The notes beneath the pieces were generated by a model. It was not told the DNA's origin. It saw nothing but the letters and a program-made list of their open reading frames with translations, and did no database searches. A DNA stretch of 64,000 nucleotides, taken from NCBI RefSeq assembly GCF_017565705.1, contig NZ_JAGDYL010000006.1, forward strand, positions 62,001 to 126,000. Direction: 5' to 3'. This DNA is from Leucobacter ruminantium. Lineage in GTDB: Bacteria > Actinomycetota > Actinomycetes > Actinomycetales > Microbacteriaceae. A program made the position numbers and the translations under genes. This document shows, piece by piece, positions 40,637 to 50,116 of this stretch (the first letter of the stretch is position 1; each line of letters starts with the position of its first letter).

Positions 40637-41850
40637 ATCCACGCACCTCCCGCCGCACTCCGCGCCTCGCCGCGCTCGGTTCCCTCGCCGCGACAGCGGC
40701 GGGAGCCCTGCTGCTCACCGGCTGCGTTCCCAACGCGGCGCCCGACGCCCAGAGCATCGCGGTCACAGCGAGCGACACCGACTGCGCGGTCGAAGCCCCG
40801 AAGGCCGAGAGCGGGAACGTCACCTTCAGTGTCACCAACGAGGGCACGAAGGTCAACGAGTTCTACGTGCTCGGCGGCAACGCGCTCACCATCGTCGGCG
40901 AGGTCGAGAACATCGCGCCGGGGGCGACGCGCGAGCTCACCGTGCAGGTGAACCCCGGGGAGTACTTCACCAGCTGCAAGCCGGGCATGATCGGCGCCGG
41001 CGTCGGCCAGGCCGCGTTCACCGTCACCGGCGAGGCGCTGGAGACCTCGCCCGAGGAGGACGCGGTCGTGGAGCAGTACATCGCCTACGTGAAGGCGCAG
41101 ACCGAGGAGCTCGTGCCGCAGGTCGAGGCCCTCGTCGAGGCCTACAAGGCGGGCGACGACGAGCGGGCCAAGTCGCTCTTCCCCGTGGCTCGCATCAGCT
41201 ACGAGCGCATCGAGCCGACCGCCGAGCAGTTCGGCGACCTCGACCCGAAGATCGACTACCGCAAGCCGGGAGCCGACGAGGAGGGACTGCCGTTCACCGG
41301 GTTCCACCGCATCGAGATGGACCTCTGGCACGACGCCGCGGTCGCGAACGGCGACTACGCGGGCGATCCCGATCTGACCCCGCTCACCCCGGAGCAGCGC
41401 GCCGAGCTCGGCGATCGGCTCGTCGCCGACATCACGGAACTCAAGGAGAAGGTGGCCTCGCCCGACTTCGGTCTCACGCTCGCCGACATCACCGAGGGCG
41501 CCAAAGGACTGCTCGACGAGATCGCGGCCCCGGACGGCAAGCTGCCGGGCGAGGAGAACGAGTTCGCGCACACCGACCTCTGGGACTTCACGGCCAACGT
41601 CGAGGGATCGTACGTGGCCTTCGACACCGTGCGCGGTCTCGCCGAGGCGAACGGCTCCGAGGATCTCGTCGCCGAACTCGACACCGCCTTCGACGACATG
41701 TTCGCGCTGCTCGGCACCTACGGCTCCTACGAGAAGGGCTTCGTCTTCTACGACACCGTCGGCGAGGGCGAGCGGCAGGAGCTCGCGGCGAAGCTGAACG
41801 CGCTGAGCGAGCCCATGTCCAGGCTCACCGCGGCGGTCGTGAAGAACTAG
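40633..41850 (+). CDS. efeO: EfeO iron-uptake lipoprotein
   Basis: Extracytoplasmic iron-delivery protein of EfeUOB. The 405 residues begin with a signal peptide ending in the lipobox LLLTGC (Cys near residue 32). An N-terminal cupredoxin-like domain (residues ~40-140) and a C-terminal M75/imelysin-type helical domain follow, with the metal-binding HxxE motif in GFHRIEMDLWHD near residue 225. The GTG start overlaps efeU (GTGA). Both domains are present, as in the enterobacterial EfeO rather than the short EfeM form. Confidence 0.94.
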   Translation: MNPRTSRRTPRLAALGSLAATAAGALLLTGCVPNAAPDAQSIAVTASDTDCAVEAPKAESGNVTFSVTNEGTKVNEFYVLGGNALTIVGEVENIAPGATRELTVQVNPGEYFTSCKPGMIGAGVGQAAFTVTGEALETSPEEDAVVEQYIAYVKAQTEELVPQVEALVEAYKAGDDERAKSLFPVARISYERIEPTAEQFGDLDPKIDYRKPGADEEGLPFTGFHRIEMDLWHDAAVANGDYAGDPDLTPLTPEQRAELGDRLVADITELKEKVASPDFGLTLADITEGAKGLLDEIAAPDGKLPGEENEFAHTDLWDFTANVEGSYVAFDTVRGLAEANGSEDLVAELDTAFDDMFALLGTYGSYEKGFVFYDTVGEGERQELAAKLNALSEPMSRLTAAVVKN

Positions 41851-41855
41851 CGGGC

Positions 41856-43190
41856 ATGAACGGAGCGATGGAACCCGCGGGCGGGGAGCCCGAGGAAGTC
41901 GAGGGCGAGGGATCCGGAGAGACCGGTGCCCTGCGCCCATCGCGGCGCGGACTGCTCGGCCTGCTCGGGGCGGGAGTGGCCGGCCTCGCGGTCGGCGGAG
42001 CGGGCGGCGCCGCGATCGCCGCCTCGGCGGCCGGCGGCCAGACCGCGGCGGGCCGCTCGTCGGTCGTGCCGTTCCACGGCGAGCATCAGGCCGGCATCGT
42101 CACGCCCGCCCAGGATCGGCTGCACTTCGCGGCCTTCAACATGGTCTCCGGCTCCTCCCGCGACGATCTCATCCAACTGCTCCGCGACTGGAGCGAGGCC
42201 GCCGAGCGGCTCACGCAGGGCAGGCCGCTCGGCACCGGCCTCGAGCCGGGCGACGCGCTGCTGCCGCCCGACGACACGGGCGAGGCCGAGGGGCTGCAGG
42301 CCGGAAACCTCACGCTCACCTTCGGGCTCGGGCGATCCCTCTTCACCGGATCGGGGGAGGGAGGCTCCGAGGATCCCTACGGTATCCGCTCGCAGCTGCC
42401 CGCGGCCTTCGAGCCGCTGCCGTCGTTCGCATTCGACCTGCTGGAGCCGGCGCAGAGCGGAGGCGACCTCTGCGTGCAGGCCTGCGCCGATGACCCGCAG
42501 GTCGCCGTGCACGCGATCCGCAACCTCGCCCGCATCGCCGTGGGTCGTACGCACCTGGCCTGGAGCCAGCTCGGCTTCGGCCGCACCGCCTCGACGTCGC
42601 GCAGGCAGGACACGCCGCGCAACCTCTTCGGCTTCAAGGACGGCACGATGAACGTGATGTCCGACGAGACGGAGGCCCTCGCCGAGCACGTCTGGGTCGG
42701 CGACGAGGCTCCCGCATGGCTGCGGGGCGGCAGCTACATCGTCACCCGGAAGATCCTCATGACGATCGAGGCGTGGGATCGCGCGTCGCTCGCGGAGCAG
42801 GAGCGCACTTTCGGCCGCACCAAGCTCGCGGGCGCGCCGCTCACGGGCGGCGGCGAGTTCGACCATCCCGACTTCGCGGCCGAGCGCGACGGCGCCCCGG
42901 TCATCGACATGGCCGCGCACGTGCGTCTGGCGCACCCCGATCAGAACGGCGGCACGCGCATCCTGCGGCGCGGTTACAACTACGTCGACGGCTCCAACGA
43001 GCTCGGGCAGCTCGGGGCCGGGCTGTTCTTCATCTCGTTCCAGAGGGATCCCGCGGCGTTCGTGCGGCTGCAGCGATCCCTGAAGCACGATCTGCTGGGC
43101 GAGTACATCAGGCACATCTCCTCCGGCCTGTGGGCCGTTCCGGGGGGCGTGCGCCGCGGCGAGTTCGTCGGGCAGCGGCTGTTCGACTGA
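41856..43190 (+). CDS. efeB: EfeB, DyP-type heme peroxidase
   Basis: Secreted dye-decolorising peroxidase of the EfeUOB system, thought to act on ferrous iron or heme. The 444 residues carry a twin-arginine-like signal (RRGLLGLLGAGVAGL, Arg pair near residue 29). The DyP distal motif GFKDGTMN is near residue 262, and the C-terminal proximal His region AAHVRLAHP is near residue 355. It requires heme, made by the flanking genes. It starts five bases after efeO and converges with hemA. Confidence 0.94.
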   Translation: MNGAMEPAGGEPEEVEGEGSGETGALRPSRRGLLGLLGAGVAGLAVGGAGGAAIAASAAGGQTAAGRSSVVPFHGEHQAGIVTPAQDRLHFAAFNMVSGSSRDDLIQLLRDWSEAAERLTQGRPLGTGLEPGDALLPPDDTGEAEGLQAGNLTLTFGLGRSLFTGSGEGGSEDPYGIRSQLPAAFEPLPSFAFDLLEPAQSGGDLCVQACADDPQVAVHAIRNLARIAVGRTHLAWSQLGFGRTASTSRRQDTPRNLFGFKDGTMNVMSDETEALAEHVWVGDEAPAWLRGGSYIVTRKILMTIEAWDRASLAEQERTFGRTKLAGAPLTGGGEFDHPDFAAERDGAPVIDMAAHVRLAHPDQNGGTRILRRGYNYVDGSNELGQLGAGLFFISFQRDPAAFVRLQRSLKHDLLGEYIRHISSGLWAVPGGVRRGEFVGQRLFD

Positions 43191-43212
43191 GAGCGGTCGG
43201 AAGCCGCTCCCG

Positions 43213-44451
43213 TCAGGCGTCGGCCCCGATCCCGAAGAGCGCCGCGGTCGCGCTGCGCGCCTCGTCGGCACGACCGGCCCTGCCCAGCGCGCGGATACGC
43301 TCGCTCGGCTCGTGCAGCAGCCGGCCGGTGAAGCGGCGCAGAGCGCTCTCGATCTCGGTGCTCGACCCGGCGTCGCCGTCCCGCTCGGCGCGCGGGCCGC
43401 GCCTCGCGCGGCAGAGCTCGTCCTCCAGAAGACCGAGCACGTGCTCACGCAGCGTGACGAGAGTCGGCAGCGCCTCGCGCTCGGCCTGCGAGGCCGCGAA
43501 CTCGACGGCGGCCTCCCGCACGAGCCTGCGGGCCTCGGCGCCCGCGCTGAGCTCGGGGATGGGGGCGTGCCGCGCGATGGCGTCGATGTCGAGCAGTTCG
43601 ACGCCATCGAGGGATCCGACGGCCGGGTCGACGTTGCGGGGCATGCCGAGGTCGAGGAGGAGCCGGGGGCGCGCTTCGAGTCGGGCGAGGTCGGGCGCCG
43701 TGATCAGCGGATCGCTGACGCTGCTGCACGCGATGAGGAGGTCGGCCGTGGCGAGCGCATGACCGAAGCCCTCGGGCGGCACGGCGCCGATACCGCGGGC
43801 GTCGGCGAAAGCGGCGGCGCGGCCCGAGGGGGAGTGCACCGCGATGCGCTGCGCGCCCCGCGCGTTCAGCGCGGCCACCGTCGCTCCCGCGTAGGCGCCG
43901 GTGCCGATGAGCAGCACGCGCGCCTGGGCCCACGATTCGATGCGGCGCTCGGCGAGCAGCAGCCCGAGGCGCACGAGGGATCGGCCCTCGCCCTGGATGC
44001 CGGTGCGGTTCTTGACGTCGCGGGAGACGCGGTGCGCCGCCTGGAACAGGCGCTCGAGCGGGTCGGAGACGGTGCCCGCGCGGTGTGCGGCGGAGTGGGC
44101 GCGGCGCACCTGCCCGGCGATCTCGCCCTCGCCGACGGCCGCCGACTCGAGACCGCACGCGACCGCGAACAGGTGCTCCGCGGCGAGCTCGTCGGTGTGC
44201 ACGCCCAGCGCTTCGGAGAGTTCGGCCGTTTCGACCCCGGCCGCCTCGGCGATCCGGCCGACCGAGACATCGGGGTCGCCCTCTCGCAGGTCGAGGTAGG
44301 CCTCGAAGCGGTTGCAGGTCGCGACGATCACGGATCCTCGCGCGAAGCCCGGTTCGGCGAGGGATCGGGCGATCTCGGCCGAGCGTCGCTCGAGGTGCTC
44401 GAGCAGCGGGATCGGGGTCCTGCGGTAGTCAGCGGAAAGGCAGAGCAGCAT
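43213..44451 (-). CDS. hemA: Glutamyl-tRNA reductase
   Basis: First committed step of C5-pathway heme synthesis: reduces glutamyl-tRNA(Glu) to glutamate-1-semialdehyde. The 412 residues carry the nucleophile Cys46 in ATCNRFEAY, the LFAVACGLESAAVGEGEIAGQVR block, an NADPH loop VLLIGTGAYAG and a C-terminal dimerisation region. It is divergent from hemE and shares the intergenic operator. A minus-strand -10 TATCCT (44515-44520) predicts a leader of about 60 bases. It converges with efeB; a small hairpin (43191-43209) lies in the 22-bp gap. Confidence 0.94.
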   Translation of the reverse strand: MLLCLSADYRRTPIPLLEHLERRSAEIARSLAEPGFARGSVIVATCNRFEAYLDLREGDPDVSVGRIAEAAGVETAELSEALGVHTDELAAEHLFAVACGLESAAVGEGEIAGQVRRAHSAAHRAGTVSDPLERLFQAAHRVSRDVKNRTGIQGEGRSLVRLGLLLAERRIESWAQARVLLIGTGAYAGATVAALNARGAQRIAVHSPSGRAAAFADARGIGAVPPEGFGHALATADLLIACSSVSDPLITAPDLARLEARPRLLLDLGMPRNVDPAVGSLDGVELLDIDAIARHAPIPELSAGAEARRLVREAAVEFAASQAEREALPTLVTLREHVLGLLEDELCRARRGPRAERDGDAGSSTEIESALRRFTGRLLHEPSERIRALGRAGRADEARSATAALFGIGADA

Positions 44452-44514
44452 GTGAAGATGGTTCTCGACGGCCTCGCGGCCCGGTGGTTCGGTGGATTTC
44501 TGGTCGCTGGGATG

Positions 44515-44563
44515 AGGATAGTCCGTAGATCTGATCTATCTCATCAGATCTATAAGCTAGCAT
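44515..44563. promoter_or_regulatory. Divergent hemA/hemE promoters with a shared perfect dyad operator
   Basis: A perfect inverted repeat TAGATCTGAT (44526-44535) and ATCAGATCTA (44543-44552) with a 7-bp spacer. It ends five bases before the hemE -10 TAGCAT (44558-44563) and covers the -35 position of the hemA promoter (-10 TATCCT at 44515-44520, minus strand). One bound protein could control both directions. It is the most symmetrical of the three related sites. Confidence 0.75.
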
Positions 44564-44571
44564 TCCATCCG

Positions 44572-45693
44572 ATGAACGATCTCACCGACACCCGGTCCGC
44601 CGCGCTTCCCGCCGGACACCCGCTGCTCGACGGCCGTACGGCCGATGCCCCGCTCGTGCGCGCCCTGCGCGGGGACCGCCCCGAACGCACCCCGGTCTGG
44701 TTCATGCGTCAGGCAGGCAGGTCGCTGCCCGAATACCGCGAGCTGCGCGCGGGCATCCCGATGCTCGCGGCATGCCTCGACTCCGCTACGGCGTCGGAGA
44801 TCACCCTGCAGCCGGTGCGCAGGCACGGCGTGGACGCGGCCGTCTTCTTCAGCGACATCGTGGTGCCGCTCCTGCTCGCCGGGGTAGACGTCGAGCTCGT
44901 CGCGGGCCGCGGGCCGGTGTTCGCCGACCCCGTGCGCACGGCGGCCGACGTCGCGCGCTGCAGGCGGGAGCACCCCGTCGAGCGCCTGCGCGAATCGTTC
45001 GGACCGGTCGCAGACGCCGTGGCCGCGAGCGTCGCCGAGCTCGGCGGAACGCCGCTCATCGGCTTCGCCGGAGCACCCTTCACCCTGGCGGCCTATCTCG
45101 TCGAGGGCGGCCCGTCGAAGGACCACCTGCGGGCTCGCTCGCTCATGCACTCCGATCCCGAGGCCTGGAGCGAACTGCTCGCTTGGGTCGCCGAGCTGAG
45201 CGGTGCCTTCCTCGAGGCGCAGGTGCGCGCGGGCGCGAGCGCCGTGCAGCTCTTCGACTCGTGGGCCGGCTCCCTGAGCGCGGTCGACTACCGCGAGCGC
45301 GTCGCTCCCGCCTCGCGCGCCACGCTCGCGCCCGTGCGCGACCTCGTGCCCGTGATCCACTTCGCCGTCGGCTCCGGCCACCTGCTCGAGGAGATCGCAT
45401 CGGTCGGCCGAGACACAGACACGGACACAGACACCGCCGTGACCGTCGGCGTCGACTGGCGCACACCGCTCGACGAGGCCAGCCGCCGCCTCGGCGATGC
45501 GGTGCCGCTGCAGGGCAACCTCGACCCGGCCTACCTCGACGCTCCCGCGCCCGTCCTCGAAGCGCACCTCGACGACGTGCTGCGGCGCGGTCTCCGGGCA
45601 CCCGCCCACGTGCTGAATCTCGGCCACGGCGTGCCGCCTACGGCCGACCCGACGGTGCTCACGCGCATCGTGGAGCTCGCCCATGCCCGATGA
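44572..45693 (+). CDS. hemE: Uroporphyrinogen III decarboxylase
   Basis: Converts uroporphyrinogen III to coproporphyrinogen III. The 373 residues include the N-terminal signature PVWFMRQAGRSLPEYRELR near residue 40, the ILQPVRR-equivalent TLQPVRRHGVDAAVFFSDIVVPL, GFAGAPFTLAAYLVEGG and the C-terminal LNLGHGVPPTADP. The leader is at most a few bases, so ATG 44572 is close to the transcription start. A short run of acid-rich codons (DTDTDTDT) near residue 282 looks like a small in-frame repeat expansion. Confidence 0.96.
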   Translation: MNDLTDTRSAALPAGHPLLDGRTADAPLVRALRGDRPERTPVWFMRQAGRSLPEYRELRAGIPMLAACLDSATASEITLQPVRRHGVDAAVFFSDIVVPLLLAGVDVELVAGRGPVFADPVRTAADVARCRREHPVERLRESFGPVADAVAASVAELGGTPLIGFAGAPFTLAAYLVEGGPSKDHLRARSLMHSDPEAWSELLAWVAELSGAFLEAQVRAGASAVQLFDSWAGSLSAVDYRERVAPASRATLAPVRDLVPVIHFAVGSGHLLEEIASVGRDTDTDTDTAVTVGVDWRTPLDEASRRLGDAVPLQGNLDPAYLDAPAPVLEAHLDDVLRRGLRAPAHVLNLGHGVPPTADPTVLTRIVELAHAR

Positions 45694-47161
45694 CCGACCG
45701 CGGGTCGCCGTCGTCGGGGGCGGTATCTCAGGTCTCACGGCCGCGCGCGACCTCGCCCGCGGCGGCGCCTCGGTCGAGGTCTACGAGGCCGGGGACGCGC
45801 TCGGAGGCAGGATCGCCCAGGCGGAGTTCGGCGGCCACCGCTTCGACGTCGGGGCCGAGGCCTTCGCGACGCGCGGGGGAGCGGTGTCCGCCCTCGCGGA
45901 CGAGCTCGGGCTGGGCGATCGCGTGGCGGCCCCGGCTCAGCTCGGCAGCTGGGTGATCGCGGGCGGGGTCGCTGCGCCGCTGCCGCCAGCCGGCACCCTC
46001 GGCATTCCCGTCGCGCCGCTGTCGGCCGCCTCGCGCCGCGTGCTCGGCATCAGGGGAGCGCTGCGCGCAGCGATCGAACCCCTGCTGCCCGCCCGGGCGG
46101 GGCGCGGCTCGCGCTCGCTCGGCGCGCTGGTGCGCAGCAGACTCGGCGCCCGCGTCGTCGAACGGCTCGTGCGTCCCGTGACGCTCGGCGTCTACGCCTC
46201 CGACCCCGAGGAGCTGCCCGTCACGGCGGCGCAGGGACTCGCCGAGGCCTTCGCCGCCCGCGGATCCCTGCTCCGCGCCGCCCGCGAGCTCCGCGACCGC
46301 ACGACCTCGGCCGGCGGGGCGGTCGCGGCGTTCGAGGGAGGCATGGCGCCGCTCGTCGCGGCGCTGGAGACGGACCTCGCCGCGGCCGACGTTCCCGTGC
46401 GCACGCGCACGCCGATCTGCGGCGTCGAACGGATCGGGGGCCGCTGGCTGCTGCGCGGCTCATCCGGCGAGGAAACCGGTTCGGCCGATGCGCTGCTGCT
46501 CGCGGTTCCCGAGTCTCGAGCCCGCGCCGTCCTCGGCCTGCCGCAGCGGCCGGGCTCCGAGCACCGCGTCGAGGTGATCGCACTGCTGATCGACGACTCC
46601 CGCCTCGACGGCGCCCCGCGCGGCACCGGTGTGCTCGTCGCCCCCGACGGCGCGGAGCACGGGATCCGCGCCAAGGCGCTCACCCACGTCACCGCGAAGT
46701 GGCCCGACCGCGCCGCCGCTCTCCCCGAGGGCAGACACCTGCTCAGGCTGTCCTACGGCCGCGCCGGCAGCTCGCCCGAGACGGACGGTCTCGACGACGA
46801 TGCGGCGCGCGCGCTCGCCCTGGCCGACGCGTCGCGCATACTCGGGATCGAACTCGCATCCCGCGACGTGCGCGCCTTCGCGAGGCACCAGTGGGAGATG
46901 TCACTGCCCGCCTCCGATCCCTCGCCGCTCGATGCGATGAGGGATCCCTCGCGCACGACGGGCGAACCCGAGCCCGCGATCGACGTGACCGGCGACTGGG
47001 TCGCGGGCACGGGGCTCGCCTCGGTCGTGCCGGCCGCCCGCGCCGCGGCGGGCCGCCTGCTCGAGGCGCTGAGGGATCCCTCGCGCAGCGGCGGCCACCG
47101 TCCGACCGCACCCCACCCGCACCGCGGGGAAGCCGCCCGACCCCAGGAGTCAGCCGCATGA
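45683..47161 (+). CDS. hemY: Coproporphyrinogen III oxidase, HemY/CgoX type
   Basis: FAD enzyme oxidising coproporphyrinogen III to coproporphyrin III in the HemQ-dependent route. The 492 residues open with the dinucleotide loop VAVVGGGISGLTAARDLARGG and EVYEAGDALGGRI, have RLVRPVTLGVYASDPEEL mid-protein and end in the FAD-closing GDWVAGTGLASVVPAARAAAGRLLEAL. Near the C-terminus DPSRTTGEP and RDPSRSGG are encoded by copies of the window-wide GATCCCTC motif. It overlaps hemE by 11 bases and hemC by four. Confidence 0.93.
   Translation: MPDDRPRVAVVGGGISGLTAARDLARGGASVEVYEAGDALGGRIAQAEFGGHRFDVGAEAFATRGGAVSALADELGLGDRVAAPAQLGSWVIAGGVAAPLPPAGTLGIPVAPLSAASRRVLGIRGALRAAIEPLLPARAGRGSRSLGALVRSRLGARVVERLVRPVTLGVYASDPEELPVTAAQGLAEAFAARGSLLRAARELRDRTTSAGGAVAAFEGGMAPLVAALETDLAAADVPVRTRTPICGVERIGGRWLLRGSSGEETGSADALLLAVPESRARAVLGLPQRPGSEHRVEVIALLIDDSRLDGAPRGTGVLVAPDGAEHGIRAKALTHVTAKWPDRAAALPEGRHLLRLSYGRAGSSPETDGLDDDAARALALADASRILGIELASRDVRAFARHQWEMSLPASDPSPLDAMRDPSRTTGEPEPAIDVTGDWVAGTGLASVVPAARAAAGRLLEALRDPSRSGGHRPTAPHPHRGEAARPQESAA
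46916..47082. repeat. Cluster of GATCCCTC motif copies in the hemY 3' end
   Basis: Three copies of the window-wide octamer within 167 bases: GATCCCTC at 46916, and the full 12-bp palindrome GAGGGATCCCTC at 46939-46950 and 47071-47082, the last two followed by GCGC. The gene reads through all of them in frame. The motif is described in full among the findings. Confidence 0.7.
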
Positions 47162-48243
47162 ACACCCTCGACCGTCACAACACCGGAGCAGAGGGGACGC
47201 GCGTGTTCGTCGCCGAGGGAGCCGTCGACGCCGCGCCCGGCCTGCTGCGGGTGGGCACGCGCGGCAGCGCCCTCGCCGTCGCGCAGACGACGACCGTCGC
47301 CGAGATCATGGCCGCCGCGACCGGGCTCGACGTCGCCCTCGTGATCGTCACCACGCAGGGCGACACCTCGCGCGCGCCGCTCTCGCAGCTCGGAGGCACC
47401 GGCGTCTTCGTGAGCACCCTGCGCGACGCGCTGCTCGCGGGGGAGTGCGACTTCGCCGTGCACTCGCTGAAGGACCTGCCGACCGGGGCCTGCCCGGGCA
47501 TCGGGATCGGCGCGATCCCCGAGCGCGCGGACGCCCGCGACGCACTCTGCGCGCGCGACGGGCTGACGCTCGACGCGCTGCCGAGCGGCGCGCGGGTCGG
47601 CACCGGATCGCCGCGCCGCGCCGCGCAGCTCCTCGCGCGTCGCCCCGACCTCGACGTGCGCGATCTGCGCGGCAACGTCGACACCCGCCTCGGCCGGGTC
47701 GGCGTCGACCTCGACGCCGTCGTGCTCGCCTGCGCCGGGCTCGACCGGCTGGGGCGATCCGAGTCGATCACCGAGCGCTTCCCGCTCGACGAGGCGCCGG
47801 CAGCACCCGGGCAGGGGGCTCTGGCTATCGAGGTGCGCGCCGACGATGCGACGCGCTCGCCATACGCCGAGGCCCTCGCCGCGCTCGACCACGCGGAGTC
47901 GCGCGCGAGCGCCCTCGCGGAGCGCGCCGTCCTCGCCACGCTCGAGGCCGGCTGCGGCGCGCCCGTCGGCGCGACCGCGCACGTCGGGGAGGGCAGGCTC
48001 GTGCTGCGCGCCGAGGTCGCGAGCCTCGACGGCACGCAGCGCCTCGTCACGGTGGAGGAACTGCCCTGGGCGGCAGGCGACCCCGAGCACGCGCAGACCC
48101 CGCAGCGGCTCGGACGGGCCGTCGCGCAGCGCCTGTTCGAGATGGGCGCCGCGATGATCGCTCCGCTCTCCGGGACGGCACCGGGGGCGGACCGCCCGGG
48201 AGGGTCCCGCCCCGACTCATCACTCCCGGGAGCACCGCGATGA
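47158..48243 (+). CDS. hemC: Porphobilinogen deaminase (hydroxymethylbilane synthase)
   Basis: Polymerises four porphobilinogen units on a dipyrromethane cofactor. 361 residues: the substrate loop VGTRGSALAVAQTT after a ~30-residue non-conserved N-terminus, HSLKDLPT, TGSPRRAAQL, RDLRGNVDTRL, the flexible-lid APGQGALAIEVR and the cofactor-binding Cys266 in EAGCGAPVGA. The start overlaps the hemY stop. The last ~25 residues are a low-complexity Gly/Pro tail. Confidence 0.95.
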   Translation: MNTLDRHNTGAEGTRVFVAEGAVDAAPGLLRVGTRGSALAVAQTTTVAEIMAAATGLDVALVIVTTQGDTSRAPLSQLGGTGVFVSTLRDALLAGECDFAVHSLKDLPTGACPGIGIGAIPERADARDALCARDGLTLDALPSGARVGTGSPRRAAQLLARRPDLDVRDLRGNVDTRLGRVGVDLDAVVLACAGLDRLGRSESITERFPLDEAPAAPGQGALAIEVRADDATRSPYAEALAALDHAESRASALAERAVLATLEAGCGAPVGATAHVGEGRLVLRAEVASLDGTQRLVTVEELPWAAGDPEHAQTPQRLGRAVAQRLFEMGAAMIAPLSGTAPGADRPGGSRPDSSLPGAPR

Positions 48244-49136
48244 CCACCGGGCTCGCGGGGCGCCGTATCCTCGTGCCGCGCGGCGGCGCCGCGGGCGCGC
48301 GCTGGGCCGACGCGATCCGCGAGCGCGGCGGCGAGCCGATCGTCGCGCCGCTCCTCGAGACTGCGCCGCCCCGCGATCCCTCGCCGCTCGCCTCAGCCGT
48401 CGAACGGTGGAACCGCGGGGCGTACGACTGGCTGGTGGTGACGAGCGCGAACGGCGCGCACGCCTTCGCCGACGCGGGCGCGCTGCCCGGTGCGGACGCC
48501 GATGTGGCGGCGGTGGGCCCGACGACCGCCGCTGCGCTTCGCGAGCGCGGCTTCCGGGTGGCCCTGCAGCCCGAGCGGGACTGTACGGCCGTCGGTCTCG
48601 CGGCGGCGCTGCTCTCGCGGATCGGGACGGTCGAGCGCGGGGGCACGGCCGTCGGTGCGGCGGCCATGCGCATCCTCCTGCCCGTCTCCGAGCTGGCGGG
48701 CACTGAGATCGAGACCGCCCTCGCCCGCGCCGGTCACGCGCCCGAGAGGGTCACGGCCTACCGCACGCTCCCGACGCCGCGAGACCCCGGCATCGAGGCT
48801 CGGGTCGCCGCCGGTGCGGTCGACGCCGTTCTCGTGCTCAGCGGCTCCGGCGCCGATGAGGCGGCCCGCCGATTCGGGCCCGCGCTCACCCGGGTGCAGG
48901 GCGCCGCGCCCGGTGCCGGTGCCGCCCCCGGAGGTGGAACCGACCTCCCCTCGGGCATCTCCGTCGCGGCGATCGGTGCTCCCACCGCCCGCGCACTCGC
49001 CGTGCACGGGATCCCCGTCGCGGCCGTCGCCGAACATCCCACCCCCGAGGCGCTCCTCGACGCGCTCACCACTGCGCTCGCCGGGCGCCCCCTCCCAGCT
49101 TCCGATCCCTCACCCGCAGAAGGAACCCACGCATGA
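48240..49136 (+). CDS. hemD: Uroporphyrinogen-III synthase
   Basis: Closes and inverts ring D of hydroxymethylbilane. The family is poorly conserved. Position between hemC and hemB and the pattern [58 protein letters not shown] and the later [14 protein letters not shown] support the call. 298 residues, a little longer than usual because of a Gly/Ala-rich insert near residue 225. ATG 48240 overlaps the hemC stop. Confidence 0.88.
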   Translation: MTTGLAGRRILVPRGGAAGARWADAIRERGGEPIVAPLLETAPPRDPSPLASAVERWNRGAYDWLVVTSANGAHAFADAGALPGADADVAAVGPTTAAALRERGFRVALQPERDCTAVGLAAALLSRIGTVERGGTAVGAAAMRILLPVSELAGTEIETALARAGHAPERVTAYRTLPTPRDPGIEARVAAGAVDAVLVLSGSGADEAARRFGPALTRVQGAAPGAGAAPGGGTDLPSGISVAAIGAPTARALAVHGIPVAAVAEHPTPEALLDALTTALAGRPLPASDPSPAEGTHA

Positions 49137-50116
49137 ACAGGCCACCCGTCATCAGACCCCGACGCCTCCGCCGCACCCCGGCCCTGCGGCGTCTCGCAGC
49201 CGAGACCCGACTCCACCCGGCCGAGCTCATCCTGCCCGCGTTCGTGCGCGAGGGCATCGACGAGCCCCGCCCGATCTCGTCGATGCCCGGCACCGTGCAG
49301 CACACCATCGACTCGCTGCGGCGCGCGGCGGCCGAAGCGGCCGAAGCCGGCGTCGGAGGCATCATGCTCTTCGGAGTGCCCGAGCAGCGCGATGCGCGCG
49401 GCAGCGCGGCCGACGACCCCGACGGCATCCTCAACCTCGCCACGCGCGCCGTCGTGGAGGAGGCGGGCGACGCCCTCGTGGTGCAGACCGACCTCTGCCT
49501 CGACGAGTTCACCGACCACGGCCACTGCGGCGTGCTCGACCCCGACGGCGACGGCGGCATCGACAACGACGCGTCCCTCGAACGCTACCGATCCATGACG
49601 CTCGCTCAGGCGGCGGCCGGCTCGGCCGTGCTCGGGCTCTCCGGCATGATGGACGGGCAGGTCGCGGCGGTGCGCGAGGCGCTCGACGAGGCCGGCTACG
49701 AGGAGACCGCGATCCTCGGCTACTCGGCGAAGTACGCCTCGGCCTTCTACGGTCCGTTCCGCGAGGCGGTCGACTCGCAGCTCCAGGGGGATCGCCGCTC
49801 GTACCAGCAGGATCCCGCGAACCGTCGCGAGGGCGTGCGCGAGGCCGAGCTCGACCTCGCCGAGGGAGCCGACGTGCTCATGGTGAAGCCGGCCATGTCC
49901 TACCTCGACGTGCTGGCCGATGTCGCGGCCTTCAGTCCGGTTCCCGTCTGGGCCTACCAGGTGTCGGGGGAGGCCGCGATGATCGAGGCGGCGGCCGCCA
50001 ACGGCTGGATCGACCGCAGACGAGCGATCGAGGAGTCGGTGCTCGGCATCAAGCGCGCGGGGGCCGATGCCGTGCTGAGCTACTTCGCCGTCGAGCTCGC
50101 GGGGTGGATCCGATGA
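49133..50116 (+). CDS. hemB: Delta-aminolevulinic acid dehydratase (porphobilinogen synthase)
   Basis: Joins two aminolevulinate molecules. 327 residues with the two active-site Lys: the first in [17 protein letters not shown] near residue 200 and the Schiff-base Lys in [14 protein letters not shown] near residue 250. The cysteine/acidic metal region is [19 protein letters not shown] 49133 overlaps the hemD stop after AAGGA. The stop overlaps hemL by four bases. Confidence 0.97.
   Translation: MNRPPVIRPRRLRRTPALRRLAAETRLHPAELILPAFVREGIDEPRPISSMPGTVQHTIDSLRRAAAEAAEAGVGGIMLFGVPEQRDARGSAADDPDGILNLATRAVVEEAGDALVVQTDLCLDEFTDHGHCGVLDPDGDGGIDNDASLERYRSMTLAQAAAGSAVLGLSGMMDGQVAAVREALDEAGYEETAILGYSAKYASAFYGPFREAVDSQLQGDRRSYQQDPANRREGVREAELDLAEGADVLMVKPAMSYLDVLADVAAFSPVPVWAYQVSGEAAMIEAAAANGWIDRRRAIEESVLGIKRAGADAVLSYFAVELAGWIR

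Noticed and set aside
43191-43209. GAGCGG/CCGCTC hairpin between efeB and hemA as a terminator
   Set aside because: Only a six-base stem without a T-run; too weak to list as a feature on its own.
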